A stretch of DNA of 64,000 nucleotides from Saccharopolyspora elongata (GCF_004348985.1 NZ_SMKW01000050.1:1-64000); one strand, 5' to 3'. Shown: positions 26,124-35,313, numbered from the stretch's first letter. Numbers and translations: made by a program. Notes: generated by a model not told the origin, from the letters alone.

Positions 26124-28451
26124 TCACCCGCCCGCGTAGTCCACCTCCGTTCGACGACGCGGCACCAGGCCGACCGGGATGTCGCAACGCTCAGCCTGCG
26201 CCTCGGTCATCTCGACCGGATGGTCTCGCCGCCCGCGCCGAAGCGCCGCTCGCAGCTCGTCGACCAGCACCCGGTCCAGGTCCGGTTCGCCCGGCACCTC
26301 GATCTCGGATGACGGCAGCTCGACCAGGAATACGATGCGGGCGCTGTCGTTGGTCGGCGGGTCGACGGCCAGCACCTTGAACCTGCTCCCGGCCGGGAAC
26401 ACCACCTCGTCGGCCGGATCGGGATTCACCGCAGCCGTGCGGCGCGCGGTTCGCGACCAGATCACCAACTCCGCGCCGCAGTCGTCCGCTACAGCTCGGG
26501 TTCGGGCTCCCATCGCGCTCAGGAACGCCGGCTCCGCGAGCACATCGCCCGCCGAATAGGCGGAGTCGAGCCCGGCACGGTCGGTCACGCGCAGGAAGAC
26601 CACCCCGCAGTGGCTCGGCAATCGCGTCAGCCCTGCCGTGAGACAAGCGACGTAGTGGGCCGGGACTTCCGTCCCAGAACTACGCAGAGCGTTGTTCAGC
26701 GCAGCGCCCGACCACTCGCCGCGCCCCAAGTAGAGCAGGACCGCCGCGTAGTCGATGCGGGCGTCGGCGCTCGTCGCGGACGTGATGTCCACCGGTAGGG
26801 CAACGTCGTCGAGGTACTTTCCGGACCAGCGCACGAATTCCTGCCGATCGAGGGCCGAACAGTCGTTGCTTCCACCCGGGGCGGAAGGACTCCTTGGCGC
26901 TGGGAGGAGTGCGGCTTCCGGTTCCCGGAGCGCGGGTGCAACCGGAACCGGGAGAATCCGGGTCTTCGCCTCGCCCGGGCCCGGTTCTGCGTTCGCACCG
27001 GATTGAGCCGCCTTGCCCGAAACCGGCGCCATCACAAGGGTTCTCTGCTCGCCCGCGGGCTCGATAGACGTTCCGATCGCAGGGACGGCGGGCGTGCCGC
27101 GTTCGAACTGGGCGCCGTACACATCGGCCAGCTCACGAATCTCGTCCGCCAGCCCCGGCGGTACCGATTCGGCAGTGACCAGCCGCATGCGCTCACGACT
27201 GCTCATGGGCAGCCCGTCGAGCAGCGAGCGCAGCGGCCCCATCAGTGACACCTCGCATTCCTCGGGGCAGGCCACCGTCACGGTCATCCGGTTCGGCTCG
27301 AACGGCAGTGAATCGGCTTCGCCGGCATCCTGCCCGATGGGTAGCAGCGCCAGGCCGCTCGGCACCACGCGCGCCAGCCAGCCTCCGGACGCCGCCACTG
27401 CTCCCGGCGGTGGAGCCTGGCGGTAATGCACCGGATCGAAGACCAACCAGCCGCGCGGGGGCGGTGCCGTCTCCACCACCTCCGCCGATTTGCCCGGCGC
27501 GTACCGCAGAGCGAGCGCGGGCGGTTGCCAGGTCGGTTCGCCGCCCCCGTCGTGCACCACCGCAATCGCGCCGCCGGCACCGTCGTCGCTGATCACGCCC
27601 GTGCTCGCGACCACCGGCCGACCGAGCAGGTCGGCGAGGCGCTGGTTCCACCGGGCCGACGAGGTCTGCAGGTCCGTCGGCACCAGCTGCACGCGGTCCA
27701 GGAATTGCGGCGAGCTCTTCCGCAGGAACTCGGCGACCGCCAACGCGCTGATCTCGCCATCCGCCGGGTGGCCGAGAACCAGCCGGGGTCTGCCGGGATG
27801 CACCGGAACACCGCGTGCCTCCTCGACCGCCCCCGGTGTCAGCGCATCGGATCTGCACACCATCAGCCCGGCCGGGATCGGCACGAGGCTCAGTCCGCCC
27901 TCGGCGATGTCGGTGCGCGGCAGCAGGTTTTCCCACCCCGGTGCCGGATACCGGTGTCCGATCCACTCCGCGGGCCAGCCCCGCCGGAACCGGTACCAGC
28001 CGTGCCCGGGCTGATCGCTTCCGGAGAACAACGAACCAACGGGCTCGGCCACGATGCCGGTGTTGGTGGCGATCACCCCGACACCGAGTTCTTCGGCCAG
28101 TTGTTGGGCGAAGACCTGTCCGTCGCCCGGGGAAGGGGACGCTGCTTCCGGCAGGGCGAGGCACACGTGCACAACCGCACTCCCGGCGTCCAGCACCTCC
28201 TCGACTGCCAGAGCGCAGGCCTGGCGCACCGCACTGGGGATGCTCGGGACGTTCAGCGCTCCTTCGGTAGCGGCCACGACCGCCACGCCCGGTTGCCTCG
28301 CCAGCACGTCCAGATACCCGCTCAGCGCCGCCTCGGACTCATCAGGGCGCCGAATGTGCATGACCGACTCGTGTCGTTCGACGACGAGTCCCGAATCGGG
28401 CAGATGTCCCTTCCGGAGCTTCGATCGCCGAGTGGATTTCCAAGTGCGCAT
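26124..28451 (-). CDS. Multidomain protein with ADP-ribosyltransferase-like C-terminus
   Basis: This 775-residue protein has no close known homologue that I recognise. Residues 80-180 and 260-360 each hold a Rossmann-like unit of the kind seen in actinomycete polymorphic toxins (QLAEELGVGVIATNTG and RLADLLGRPVVASTGV). A Pro/Ala-rich linker follows around 460-520. The last 190 residues resemble an ADP-ribosyltransferase fold: CGVVFLRV (Arg position), EPAFLSAMG (Ser-Thr-Ser position) and DEVVFPAGSRFKVL (Glu position). The STS and first Glu of a canonical R-S-E site are not preserved, so activity is doubtful. ATG at 28451 follows AGGGGGACG; a longer upstream frame is spurious. Context with the EccA-like ATPase suggests a type VII-linked role, which is inference. 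Confidence 0.7.
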   Translation of the reverse strand: MRTWKSTRRSKLRKGHLPDSGLVVERHESVMHIRRPDESEAALSGYLDVLARQPGVAVVAATEGALNVPSIPSAVRQACALAVEEVLDAGSAVVHVCLALPEAASPSPGDGQVFAQQLAEELGVGVIATNTGIVAEPVGSLFSGSDQPGHGWYRFRRGWPAEWIGHRYPAPGWENLLPRTDIAEGGLSLVPIPAGLMVCRSDALTPGAVEEARGVPVHPGRPRLVLGHPADGEISALAVAEFLRKSSPQFLDRVQLVPTDLQTSSARWNQRLADLLGRPVVASTGVISDDGAGGAIAVVHDGGGEPTWQPPALALRYAPGKSAEVVETAPPPRGWLVFDPVHYRQAPPPGAVAASGGWLARVVPSGLALLPIGQDAGEADSLPFEPNRMTVTVACPEECEVSLMGPLRSLLDGLPMSSRERMRLVTAESVPPGLADEIRELADVYGAQFERGTPAVPAIGTSIEPAGEQRTLVMAPVSGKAAQSGANAEPGPGEAKTRILPVPVAPALREPEAALLPAPRSPSAPGGSNDCSALDRQEFVRWSGKYLDDVALPVDITSATSADARIDYAAVLLYLGRGEWSGAALNNALRSSGTEVPAHYVACLTAGLTRLPSHCGVVFLRVTDRAGLDSAYSAGDVLAEPAFLSAMGARTRAVADDCGAELVIWSRTARRTAAVNPDPADEVVFPAGSRFKVLAVDPPTNDSARIVFLVELPSSEIEVPGEPDLDRVLVDELRAALRRGRRDHPVEMTEAQAERCDIPVGLVPRRRTEVDYAGG

Positions 28452-28908
28452 CGTCACGTCCCCCTGCGACAACCAACAGCGGTGCGGGTGACGTCCCGGC
28501 CACGACGAGGTGGCGCCGGACGGCGGTTTCAGACCCGAGTGTCCGCCGCCGCCCTTCCGGAACGCCCGCCGCGCGGTGGCGGCTCGGAACGTGCAGGGGT
28601 AATCCTCACCAGATCGAATCCGTCCGAATGAGCCTTTTTCATCCTGATCAGCCCGCAGCCGCGGGTCGCAAAGCCGCACGTCGATGAGGTGTCGCATGCG
28701 CCGCAGGCGCATAACCCACCTACGACACTCGCACCGCCGCGGGTTCACTGTGCCCGTGCCCCTGGGGCACTCCTGGGCGGGACGGCCCTGACGCCGTGTA
28801 TTGGACATACATAAGTCAGGGACCCCACAGTCCAGGGAGCCTCGGAGGTTCCGCCACCCGCACCGCCACCCAAAACGAGGTTGGAAAACCTCAATGGGAC
28901 GAAAGACA
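28452..28908. other. Long intergenic region
   Basis: About 455 bp without a supported gene, upstream of the ADP-ribosyltransferase-like gene, whose promoter it must contain. It has a small palindrome, ATGCGCC-gca-GGCGCAT (28696-28712). Confidence 0.4.
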
Positions 28909-29232
28909 TCAGCCGACGAACCGGGACCCTTGGTCGCGGAGATCCTCCGGACTACCGGGCAGGCAGACGAGATCACCGAAGACGTTCACACCGTTGTGGA
29001 TGAGAAAGCTCTCCACCGGAATGTTCGCCACCGATCGCGCTTCCTCCGGCGCCAATCTGCGACGCACGGTGAGTTCTGGATATTTCAACCAGTTTTCGAG
29101 CAATTCGTCCGGTTCGACGTGGTGCTCGGCGCAGAATTCGAGCAAGGCCGCCAGGCATCTGCGCCGCTCGGCATCGTCCATGCCGACCTTGCGCTCCAAC
29201 GCTTCCTGCCACCTCAGGACGGATTTCGGCAT
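28909..29232 (-). CDS. Small conserved protein, distant relative of the F420-locus small protein
   Basis: A 107-residue protein with an excellent ribosome-binding site (GGAGGT, 6 bp before ATG 29232). It is mostly helical, with CLAALLEFCAEHHVEPDELL followed by SVANIPVESFLIHNGVNVFG. The pattern L-x-x-L-x-x-F, then PDE and later V-x-x-F-x-I-x-NG recurs in the 112-residue protein at 36338-36676, so the two appear homologous. The N-terminal half faintly resembles the SAM-like core-binding domain of tyrosine recombinases, but there is no catalytic part. It is divergent from the histidine kinase. Function unknown. Confidence 0.72.
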   Translation of the reverse strand: MPKSVLRWQEALERKVGMDDAERRRCLAALLEFCAEHHVEPDELLENWLKYPELTVRRRLAPEEARSVANIPVESFLIHNGVNVFGDLVCLPGSPEDLRDQGSRFVG

Positions 29233-29281
29233 TGCCGGACCTCCACATCGCGAGACACGGACCGTAGTTGGACAGATCCCT

Positions 29282-29292
29282 GTTGTGACAAC
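29282..29292. promoter_or_regulatory. Palindrome in the kinase/small-gene divergent promoter region
   Basis: GTTGT-G-ACAAC lies in the 117-bp gap between divergent genes. A related half-site, TTGTCAC, occurs at about 29314. It is a plausible operator for the response regulators encoded downstream. Confidence 0.35.
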
Positions 29293-29349
29293 AAACCACG
29301 CGCCGGTACATTCTTGTCACGTTGTGTGAATGATCGGGGAGCAGCAACG

Positions 29350-31638
29350 ATGGATACGAGGAAGTCCTCGCAGCGGCATCCACGCTACTCCGACTCACCC
29401 GCGGAGAGCAGCGGCGAGCATCGGCAGTTGCTCCACGACATGGGCAACGAACTCGGCGTGGCGCTCGGCACAGCCGAACTGCTGGCCCAGAGCGAACAGC
29501 TTCCGGCCTCCGCGCGACAAGGGCTCCGCACGATCGCAGAGGCGATCTCACGCGCCGGAGCACTGCGGAGTTCGATCACCCTCCGCAACACCAAACTCCT
29601 GGATGCGGCCAATCTGCTGACCTGTCAATCGGCCGTCCTCGAACTGATCGCCAGGAAAGCACCACTCTCCGCGACACTGGCCAGGCTCGCGAGCGGGATG
29701 GAACAGCATCTGCCCGGCACCCACTGCTCGATACTCCTGCTCGATTCGGACAGCCGGCTCTACCACGGGGCGGCGCCGACGCTGCCGGACAGCTACATCT
29801 CCGAGATCGACGGCATGTCCATCGGCCCCGTGGCCGGGTCGTGCGGAACCGCCGCATATGCGGGTAAACCGGTCGTCGTCAGCGACATCCTCGAAGACGA
29901 GCGGTGGGATGCCTTCCGAGACCTCGGGATGCGCCACGGCCTGCGGGCGTGCTGGTCGTCCCCGGTGGTCAGCCCGCGGACTTCAGACGTCCTCGGCACT
30001 TTCGCGGTGTACCACAACACTCCGCACCGCCCGAGCGTCGAGGAGCGAGTGGTCGTCGAGCGGTTCACCCATCTGGCCGCGGTCGCGATCGAGCACCACC
30101 GCTTGTTCAGCGCGCTGCACGAAAGCGAGGAGCGGTTCCGCAGCGCTTTCACCGACGCGGCCATCGGCATGGCGTTGGGCGACCGGGAAGGGCGGCTGGT
30201 CCACGTCAACGCCGCGTTGTGCACCGACACCGGGTACGACGTGGACGAACTCCACGGCACCTACGTGTCCGACCTGATCAGCGGGGACGGCTCCGCTGAA
30301 GTGCGCGCCGCGGTGCGGAAGCTGGTCGCCGGCACGTCGACCAGCTACCTCAAGTTGCACGAGTACCGGCACGCCGACGGCACGCTCCATTCCGCGACCG
30401 TGGTCATCTCCCCGGTCAAGGACTCCGAGGACCGCACCCGGTTCGTGTGCCTCCAACTCCGCGACATCACCGACCGCTTGCGCATCGAACGCGAGACCCG
30501 AGCCCGCGAGGCGGCCGAACGCGCCAACCTCGTCAAGAGCGAGTTCGTCTCGCAACTGAGCCACGAGCTGCGCACCCCGATCACCGCAGTGCTCGGCTAC
30601 GCCGAGCTGCTCACCCAGGGCGGGTTGCCCTCGGACGACGCCGCGGACTGCGCTCGGCACATCATGGACGCTGCGGGGCACTTGGAACGGCTGATCGATG
30701 ACACGCTGTGCATGACGCACGCCGATGCCGGTCGGCTGCCCATCCAGTCCGAGCTGATCGACCTGACGGAGGTCGTCGACGACAGCCTGGCGCTCACACG
30801 CTCAGTGGCCGAACGCAAAGCTGTCGCGCTGCGAGTGCTGCCCACGAGCAGCGAGCCCGTCGCCCTCGGCGATCGTCAGCGCTTGCGCCAGGTGCTGCTG
30901 AACCTGCTGACCAACGCGATCAAGTACAACCGGCCGGGCGGCCTGGTGACGGTGCGGATCGAGCCGGCCGGGGAGTTCACCCGGCTCGTCGTCGAGGACA
31001 CCGGGCGCGGCATCGCACCGGCCGACCTCCCCCGCATCTTCGCCCCGTTCCAGCGCCCAGGTGTGCAGCCCGGGGACCCGCCCGGCCACGGCCTCGGCCT
31101 GGCTGTCGCCAAGAAGCTCGTCACCGCGATGGGCGGCCGCATGGCCGCCGACAGCGAACCGGGCGTTGGCTCCAGGTTCTGGGTCGAACTTCCGCGGCAC
31201 GACGAGACTCTCGAAGGGGTGCGCACGCCGTGGGTCCCGGCGCAGCGCTGCGGTGAGAATCCCGTGGTGTTGTACCTGCACAGCGACCTGCACAGCATCG
31301 AGGCCATCGCGGAAGCCCAACGGGCGCGCCCGCGCATCCGGCTGCGGTGCGTGTACCAGTTCTACGGCGAGGTCGAAGAACTGATCCGCTTCGAACGCCC
31401 CGACCTGGTGGTGATCGACCTCGACGACGCCGGCAGGTCGCGCAGCCTTCTGAACCTCGTCCGCCGGCATCCGCTGACCGCGGAGAAGCCGGTCGTGTGC
31501 CTTACCGACACCACTGCGGAGACAATGCCCGACGACATCGGCGCGCCGCACTTCCTCCGCATCCCGGTCGACCTTTCCGAGCTGCTGGAGATCTTCGACC
31601 AGAAGCTGCCGATCCCAGGGGAAGCGAACGCGACCTGA
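29350..31638 (+). CDS. Hybrid-type sensor histidine kinase, GAF-PAS-HisKA-HATPase with receiver-like tail
   Basis: This 762-residue cytosolic kinase has no membrane segment. In order: an N-terminal HisKA-like helical hairpin (QLLHDMGNELGVALGTAELL, 26-45) not followed by an ATPase; a GAF domain (about 100-250); a PAS domain (about 258-375); HisKA with His405 in SQLSHELRTP; and HATPase_c (about 500-615) with an N-box near Asn522 and G boxes DTGRGIA and GHGLGLAVAKK. A C-terminal receiver-like domain (635-755) has LVVIDLDDAG at the phospho-acceptor strand. ATG 29350 lies 8 bp after GGGGAG. It overlaps the next start codon by one base (TGATG), so it forms an operon with the receiver gene. Confidence 0.9.
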   Translation: MDTRKSSQRHPRYSDSPAESSGEHRQLLHDMGNELGVALGTAELLAQSEQLPASARQGLRTIAEAISRAGALRSSITLRNTKLLDAANLLTCQSAVLELIARKAPLSATLARLASGMEQHLPGTHCSILLLDSDSRLYHGAAPTLPDSYISEIDGMSIGPVAGSCGTAAYAGKPVVVSDILEDERWDAFRDLGMRHGLRACWSSPVVSPRTSDVLGTFAVYHNTPHRPSVEERVVVERFTHLAAVAIEHHRLFSALHESEERFRSAFTDAAIGMALGDREGRLVHVNAALCTDTGYDVDELHGTYVSDLISGDGSAEVRAAVRKLVAGTSTSYLKLHEYRHADGTLHSATVVISPVKDSEDRTRFVCLQLRDITDRLRIERETRAREAAERANLVKSEFVSQLSHELRTPITAVLGYAELLTQGGLPSDDAADCARHIMDAAGHLERLIDDTLCMTHADAGRLPIQSELIDLTEVVDDSLALTRSVAERKAVALRVLPTSSEPVALGDRQRLRQVLLNLLTNAIKYNRPGGLVTVRIEPAGEFTRLVVEDTGRGIAPADLPRIFAPFQRPGVQPGDPPGHGLGLAVAKKLVTAMGGRMAADSEPGVGSRFWVELPRHDETLEGVRTPWVPAQRCGENPVVLYLHSDLHSIEAIAEAQRARPRIRLRCVYQFYGEVEELIRFERPDLVVIDLDDAGRSRSLLNLVRRHPLTAEKPVVCLTDTTAETMPDDIGAPHFLRIPVDLSELLEIFDQKLPIPGEANAT

Positions 31639-31994
31639 TGAAGCGCGTACTCGTGATCGAGGACGATCACCGGATGCGCGACCTGCTGGTCCGCCAGCTC
31701 TCCGCGCTGCGCTGCGTTGCCTTCGCCGTGGGCGCTCCCTCGGGCGCCCAGCAGGCCGTCGACGCGCACCGGCCCGACATCGTCATCGTCGACATCGGAC
31801 TGCCCGAAATGGACGGATTCGCGCTGGCTGACATGTTGTGCCACAACGGGATTCCAATGATCGCCAGCACGGGAAGCGCGAGCCCGGACCTCGAAGAGCG
31901 GGTCCGCGAGGCTGGTTTCGCCGGGCTGCTGCGCAAACCGTTCAGGTTGCAGGACCTCGCTCGAGAACTCCGCTGCCCCTTGCCCGGGAACTGA
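31638..31994 (+). CDS. Single-domain response regulator
   Basis: A 118-residue stand-alone receiver domain. Acidic residues Glu8, Asp9 and Asp10, phospho-acceptor Asp52 in IVDIGLPEMDG, switch Thr/Ser in ASTGSA and Lys in LLRKPF are all present. It lacks an output domain, so it probably relays phosphate between the kinase upstream (overlapping by one base) and another partner such as the OmpR-type regulator downstream. Confidence 0.92.
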   Translation: MKRVLVIEDDHRMRDLLVRQLSALRCVAFAVGAPSGAQQAVDAHRPDIVIVDIGLPEMDGFALADMLCHNGIPMIASTGSASPDLEERVREAGFAGLLRKPFRLQDLARELRCPLPGN

Positions 31995-32001
31995 CCCGAG
32001 A

Positions 32002-32019
32002 CGTCCGACCAGTCGGACG
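32002..32019. promoter_or_regulatory. 18-bp palindrome between the response regulators
   Basis: CGTCCGAC-CA-GTCGGACG is a perfect inverted repeat 8 bp after the receiver gene. It could be an operator for the following OmpR-type gene or a weak hairpin attenuator. Confidence 0.45.
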
Positions 32020-32069
32020 AGAACTGGTCCGCGACAAACACCGATCTATTGGAAGGAACCGCACCGAAC

Positions 32070-32771
32070 ATGTTCCCCACACGCGCGTCCGGCCACGCCG
32101 TGCTGGTCGTTGATGACGACGAGCGCATCCGGCGGCTGGCCGCCCAAGCCCTTCGCGAAGGCGGGTTCGACGTGAGCGAAGCCGGGGACGGCAGGGCGGC
32201 TTTCGAGCACGTCCGGCTGAATCGGACGGATTTGGTGGTGCTCGACATCGGCCTGCCCGGTGTCGACGGCCTGGACCTGTTGCACCAGTTCCGCGGCGAG
32301 GGGGACATCCCGATCATCCTGCTCACCGCGCGGCGCGGGGAGACCGACCGGGTGCTGGGCCTGGAGCTGGGCGCCGACGACTACGTGACCAAACCGTTCT
32401 CCTCCCGCGAACTCGTCGCCAGGGTGCGGACCGTGCTCCGCAGGAGCGGCCGCGACCAGCGCGGCGGATCGCGGCTGGAGTTCGACGGCCTGGTGATCGA
32501 CGGAGGAACGCGCGAGGTCATCGTGAACGGCGAGGTCGTGGAGCTCACGGCGAAGGAGTTCGACCTGCTGGCACACCTGGCATCCGCTCCCCGGCAGGTC
32601 TTCTCCCGGCGGCAACTGCTGCAGGCGGTGTGGCACGCCGCGCCGGACTGGCAGGCCGAGTCCACGGTCACCGAGCACATCCACCGGTTGCGGCACAAGA
32701 TCGAGAACGACGCGTCCCGGCCGCGGCGGATCCGGACCGTTCGCGGGGTCGGGTACCGCTTCGAACCGTAG
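32070..32771 (+). CDS. OmpR/PhoB-family response regulator
   Basis: This 233-residue regulator has a receiver domain (acidic pocket VVDDDE, phospho-acceptor Asp59 in VLDIGLPG, Lys in YVTKPFSSREL) and a winged-helix effector domain (ELTAKEFDLLAHLAS, then TVTEHIHRLRHKIE and TVRGVGYRFEP). The ATG at 32070 is preferred, with GGAAGGA 13 bp before it; a TTG at 32049 is open but overlaps that site. It follows the kinase and lone receiver by 75 bp and is likely their transcriptional output. A bidirectional terminator follows. Confidence 0.93.
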   Translation: MFPTRASGHAVLVVDDDERIRRLAAQALREGGFDVSEAGDGRAAFEHVRLNRTDLVVLDIGLPGVDGLDLLHQFRGEGDIPIILLTARRGETDRVLGLELGADDYVTKPFSSRELVARVRTVLRRSGRDQRGGSRLEFDGLVIDGGTREVIVNGEVVELTAKEFDLLAHLASAPRQVFSRRQLLQAVWHAAPDWQAESTVTEHIHRLRHKIENDASRPRRIRTVRGVGYRFEP

Positions 32772-32777
32772 GGCCGG

Positions 32778-32822
32778 CTCTGGGCCGGCTGCGGATCATC
32801 CCGGTCCGCAGCCGGTCCAGAG
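32778..32822. terminator. Bidirectional terminator between convergent genes
   Basis: An 18-bp stem with one mismatch/wobble (32778-32795 with 32805-32822) and a 9-nt loop lies between the stop codons of the OmpR-type regulator and fbiC. Confidence 0.85.
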
Positions 32823-32839
32823 CTGTTCCGCGAGCAACT

Positions 32840-35209
32840 TCAGGCGCCCACGGCGAGTCCGGCGGGGATCCGCTGGTACAGCGTCGTGCGCTGCACCAGG
32901 TCACGCCCCAGCGGCGCGAGCAGCGCCGTGAAATCAGCTTCGCTCATCATCTGCCCGTGCGCAGCACCCGCGGCGCGGCTGATGTTCTCGTCCATCAAGG
33001 TGCCACCGAGGTCGTTGACACCCGCCTGCAGCAGTTGGCGGAGCGCCGGCGCACCCAGCTTCACCCAAGACGCCTGCACGTTGTCGATCAACCCGTGGTA
33101 GAAGATCCGGGCCACGGCGTGCACCAGGACCACTTCCCGCCAGGTCGGCCCGCGCCTGGCCTCGCGGCGCAGGTACATGGGTGCCGCCATGTGGACGAAC
33201 GGGAGCCCGACGAACTCGGTGAACCCGCCGGTCCGGCGCTGGACGTCCCGGGTCGCGATGAAGTGCCGAGCCCACGAAACCGGCTGCTCGATCGCGCCGA
33301 ACATCATGGTGATGTTGGACCGCAGGCCCACCTCGTGCGCTGTCTCGTGACATTCCAGCCACTGGTCGGTGGAGATCTTGTCCGGGCAGAGCAGCCGGCG
33401 GACCGGCTCGTCGAGGATCTCGGCCGCCGTTCCGGGCAGCGAGCGCAATCCAGCGTCCGCCAGCCTGCGCAGGTAGTCGCGCAGCGGTTCGTCGAGCCGT
33501 CGGGCGCCTTCGAAGACCTCCAGCGCGGTGAACCCGTGCACGTGGATGTCCGGCACCGCTTCCTTCACCGCGCGGGTGACGTCGATGTAGTAGTCGCCGT
33601 CGAACCGGGGGTGGATGCCGCCCTGCAGGCAGACCTCGGTGGCCCCGGCCTGCCACGCCTCCCTGGTGCGCTCGGCGATGTCGTCCAGGCCGAGCAGGTA
33701 GGGCTTCCCTCGCAGGTTCAGCGACGACTGGCCCTTGGCGAAACCGCAGAAGCGGCAGCGGAACGTGCACACGTTGGTGTAGTTGATGTTCCGGTTGCGC
33801 ACATAGGTCACGTCGTCCCCGACCGCTTCGGCGCGGAGGTGGTCTGCGTACTCCGCGACGGCAGCGACGTCCGGTCCACGAGCGGTGAGCAGGGAGACGA
33901 GCTCGTCGACCCCCAGCTCCTGTCCCGCGGCGTGACCGTCGAGGACCTCCCGCACCGCCGCGGCGGGGGAAGCACCCCGCTGGCCCGGGATCAACACCGG
34001 CGGGTCGACGGTGCCGCCGCTGACCCAGGTGCCCGAGCGACGCCCGATGAGCACGACCTCGGCTCCGTCGCCGACGTTCTTGGCGGCGGCCACCCGCTCC
34101 GGGAACATCGGCCCGGGGTCGTCCCGGCCCAGCCCGACCGCGTCGGACCTGTCCAGCACCGGGAAGTGCAGGTCTTCGTGCAACCAGCGCTCCGGGTCCG
34201 CCGCGAACTCGGGGTAGACGGGCAGGCGGGGCACCAGGCGGTGGCTACGTTCCTCGGTCACGCTCGTCAGCCGATCGAGGTGCGGCCACGGGCGCTCCGG
34301 GTTGACGTGGTCGGAGGTGATCGGCGATACGCCGCCCCAATCGTCGATGCCGCAGTCCAGCAGCGCACCCGGGTCGTCGCTGAGGTTCGGCGGTGCTTGC
34401 AGGTGCACCTCGTCCGGCAGCAGGATGCGCGCCAGGGCGATCGCGCGCTGGTGCCGCTCGGCGGAGCACGGCGGAGCATCACGCATGGCGGTGTCGGCCT
34501 TGGGCAGGAAGTTCTGCACGATCACTTCCTGGATGTGGCCGTACTCATGGTGGATCTCGGCGATCGTCTGCAACGCCGCGATCCAGTCGTCGTCGCGTTC
34601 CCCGATGCCGACGAGGATGCCCGTGGTGAAGGGGATTCCGAGTTCTCCGGCCGCGCGCAACGTCGCGATCCGGCGCGCCGGGACCTTGTCGGGGGCCCCG
34701 CGATGCGCCGGCAGGTCTTCGACCAGCGACTCCACCATCATCCCCTGGCTCGCGGACACCGGCCGCAGCACGGCCATCTCCGGACCGGTCAGGGCACCGG
34801 CGTTGACGTGTGGCAGCACACCCGTCTCGGCGAGGACCGTCGCGCACATCGCGACCAGGTAGTCCACAGTGGATCCGTAGCCGTGCTCGGTCAGCCACTG
34901 CTGCGCTCCCGGGTACCGGAGCTCCGGCCGCTCCCCCAGGGTGAACAGCGCCTCGTGGCATCCCACCTCAGCACCCTGGACCGCGATCCGCAGGACCTCT
35001 TCCCGGGTGAGGTAGGGGGCGCGCAGGCTCCGCGGCCCCGTTGCGAAAGTGCAGTACCCGCAGCGGTCCCGGCACAGCTTCGTCAGGGGGATGAAGACCT
35101 TCGGCGAGTAGGTCACCGTGGTTCCACGAGTGCGGTCCCGCCGCTCCCGCGCCATCGCCTGCAACTCCGCCAGCGGCAGCCGCAGCAGGTCGCGCGCCGT
35201 TCCGTCCAT
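32840..35209 (-). CDS. fbiC: FO synthase (7,8-didemethyl-8-hydroxy-5-deazariboflavin synthase), CofG-CofH fusion
   Basis: This 789-residue bifunctional radical-SAM enzyme makes FO, the chromophore of coenzyme F420, from tyrosine and 5-amino-6-ribitylamino-uracil. The N-terminal CofG half has the iron-sulfur motif CRDRCGYC (Cys46, Cys50, Cys53). The C-terminal CofH half has CTFRCRFC (Cys481, Cys485, Cys488), preceded by RNINYTNV. Both halves look complete. ATG 35209 was chosen because GAAGGAG sits 7 bp upstream. A longer frame to 35320 reads through two palindromes and encodes repeated AISREIA peptides, clearly non-coding. The palindromes lie just upstream and may control it. Confidence 0.95.
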   Translation of the reverse strand: MDGTARDLLRLPLAELQAMARERRDRTRGTTVTYSPKVFIPLTKLCRDRCGYCTFATGPRSLRAPYLTREEVLRIAVQGAEVGCHEALFTLGERPELRYPGAQQWLTEHGYGSTVDYLVAMCATVLAETGVLPHVNAGALTGPEMAVLRPVSASQGMMVESLVEDLPAHRGAPDKVPARRIATLRAAGELGIPFTTGILVGIGERDDDWIAALQTIAEIHHEYGHIQEVIVQNFLPKADTAMRDAPPCSAERHQRAIALARILLPDEVHLQAPPNLSDDPGALLDCGIDDWGGVSPITSDHVNPERPWPHLDRLTSVTEERSHRLVPRLPVYPEFAADPERWLHEDLHFPVLDRSDAVGLGRDDPGPMFPERVAAAKNVGDGAEVVLIGRRSGTWVSGGTVDPPVLIPGQRGASPAAAVREVLDGHAAGQELGVDELVSLLTARGPDVAAVAEYADHLRAEAVGDDVTYVRNRNINYTNVCTFRCRFCGFAKGQSSLNLRGKPYLLGLDDIAERTREAWQAGATEVCLQGGIHPRFDGDYYIDVTRAVKEAVPDIHVHGFTALEVFEGARRLDEPLRDYLRRLADAGLRSLPGTAAEILDEPVRRLLCPDKISTDQWLECHETAHEVGLRSNITMMFGAIEQPVSWARHFIATRDVQRRTGGFTEFVGLPFVHMAAPMYLRREARRGPTWREVVLVHAVARIFYHGLIDNVQASWVKLGAPALRQLLQAGVNDLGGTLMDENISRAAGAAHGQMMSEADFTALLAPLGRDLVQRTTLYQRIPAGLAVGA

Positions 35210-35243
35210 TCCATACTCCTTCGCGATTGCGCGGTTCGGTTCT

Positions 35244-35313
35244 GCGGCGATTTCGCGCGAAATCGCCGCTCCGCACGCCTGCAGGTTGGCGATTTCGCGC
35301 GAAATCGCCAACC
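35244..35313. repeat. Pair of perfect palindromes upstream of fbiC (element copy 1)
   Basis: Two palindromes share the core ATTTCGCGCGAAAT. One is 26 bp (35244-35269), the other 30 bp (35284-35313); both are perfect and their centres are 42 bp apart, four helical turns. They lie between cofD and fbiC, 35 bp before the fbiC start. A related pair with identical spacing occurs at 41499-41552. Confidence 0.9.

Noticed and set aside
28452..28976. N-terminal extension of the ADP-ribosyltransferase-like gene
   Set aside because: The extra 175 codons are Arg/Pro-rich nonsense; AGGGGGACG before ATG 28451 marks the start.
28801..29349. 183-codon upstream extension of the histidine kinase frame
   Set aside because: It overlaps a divergent gene with a better ribosome-binding site, and ATG 29350 has its own GGGGAG site.
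35244..35313. CRISPR repeats
   Set aside because: Only two repeat units with one spacer, perfect internal palindromes and no cas genes.
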